DNA from: a virus
Virus record (IMG/VR): IMGVR_UViG_3300007760_000054
Coordinates: 1 to 34,092 of that record
Direction: 5' to 3' (one strand)
DNA: 34,092 nucleotides
Part shown: positions 33,858 through 34,092 of the stretch, one piece after another
How the letters are laid out: every line of letters begins with the position of its first letter
Numbering within the stretch: position 1 is the first letter of the stretch
The notes under the pieces: generated by a model
Databases searched by the model: none
Told to the model about the DNA's origin: nothing
The model's input: the letters and a program-made list of their open reading frames with translations, nothing else
Program-made: the position numbers and the translations under genes

Positions 33858-34092
33858 CAGTTTAACGATACAGTACTATCAGTTACAGGAATTTGATAAC
33901 CAGAAACTCCATGTTCCGTTTCATCTAATCCTGCTAATTCATCTTCTTCACTCACTCTTAGTCCAATTGTATGTTTAATTAATAAAAACATAACTAAACT
34001 GAGTCCAAACGACCATACAAATGCAACAAGAACACCAATTGATTGTATTCCCAATTGTTTCCATCCTGCTTGAGAACTAAGCAATCCTATTG
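33857..34092 (-). CDS. amt: Ammonium transporter Amt, C-terminal part (runs off right edge)
   Basis: The frame is open to the window end, so this is the last ~77 residues; the apparent start at 34084 is a Leu codon inside the gene. It has the end of the last membrane helix (GVLVAFVWSFGLSLVMFLLI) and then GLRVSEEDELAGLDETEHG, the conserved cytoplasmic tail of Amt/AmtB, which in bacteria contacts GlnK. This is a nitrogen-uptake auxiliary gene in a phage context. Truncation is only by the window edge. Confidence 0.9.
   Translation of the reverse strand, partial: IGLLSSQAGWKQLGIQSIGVLVAFVWSFGLSLVMFLLIKHTIGLRVSEEDELAGLDETEHGVSGYQIPVTDSTVSLN

Overview
The window is part of a large, AT-rich tailed-phage genome of the T4-like myovirus kind. 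The best evidence is a gp33 - gp59 - gp32 run (late-transcription coactivator, helicase loader, ssDNA-binding protein) in the same transcriptional order as in phage T4. Further support comes from an AAA+/VWA gene pair of the cobS/cobT type seen in marine T4-like phages, an Hsp20, a ThyX, two TATAAATA late-promoter-like boxes, one tRNA and dozens of tightly packed tiny genes with ATGA/TAATG overlaps. The host cannot be named from this sequence. A flagellin-like gene, several signal-peptide/lipoprotein genes and the end of an ammonium-transporter gene suggest a motile Gram-negative, probably aquatic host; that is inference.

Layout. 1-2068 (+ strand): the end of a large tape-measure-like structural gene and a small two-helix membrane protein, closed by a strong hairpin facing the convergent minus-strand genes. 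Everything after that is on the minus strand, so read it from high to low coordinates. 2213-5940: replication/late-transcription genes (gp32, gp59, gp33), a secreted GspC/PilP-like protein, tRNA-Thr and a RecB-like nuclease. 5941-9764: trypsin-like protease, GH108 endolysin, flagellin-like protein, a lipoprotein, an FmdB-type zinc ribbon, and Hsp20 with a possible ROSE-type RNA thermometer. 9760-13239: nuclease-like and unknown genes, including an orphan NAD+-ligase Ia domain. 13239-17057: VWA/HExxH protein and its AAA+ ATPase. 17123-24688: a dense cluster of about 28 small genes. 24689-25462: a gene-free stretch with tandem promoters, palindromes and a 10-bp-phased iteron array. 25463-34092: a cluster dominated by tiny membrane proteins, lipoproteins and coiled coils (envelope-directed), with ThyX, a thermonuclease, a second FmdB-like protein and the 3' end of amt.

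Regulation can be read in some detail. Four near-perfect sigma70 promoters (TTGACA, 17-18 nt, extended -10 TGnTATAAT) and ten copies of a 41-nt element with fixed internal spacing sit in front of minus-strand genes. The second class is concentrated in the small-gene cluster and probably marks early or middle genes that use a phage- or host-encoded activator. The most interesting items are that promoter family, the phased iteron array, an HNH-like protein with two QLELF clamp-binding motifs, the flagellin-like protein, the possible thermometer before Hsp20, the orphan ligase domain and the phage-borne ammonium transporter.
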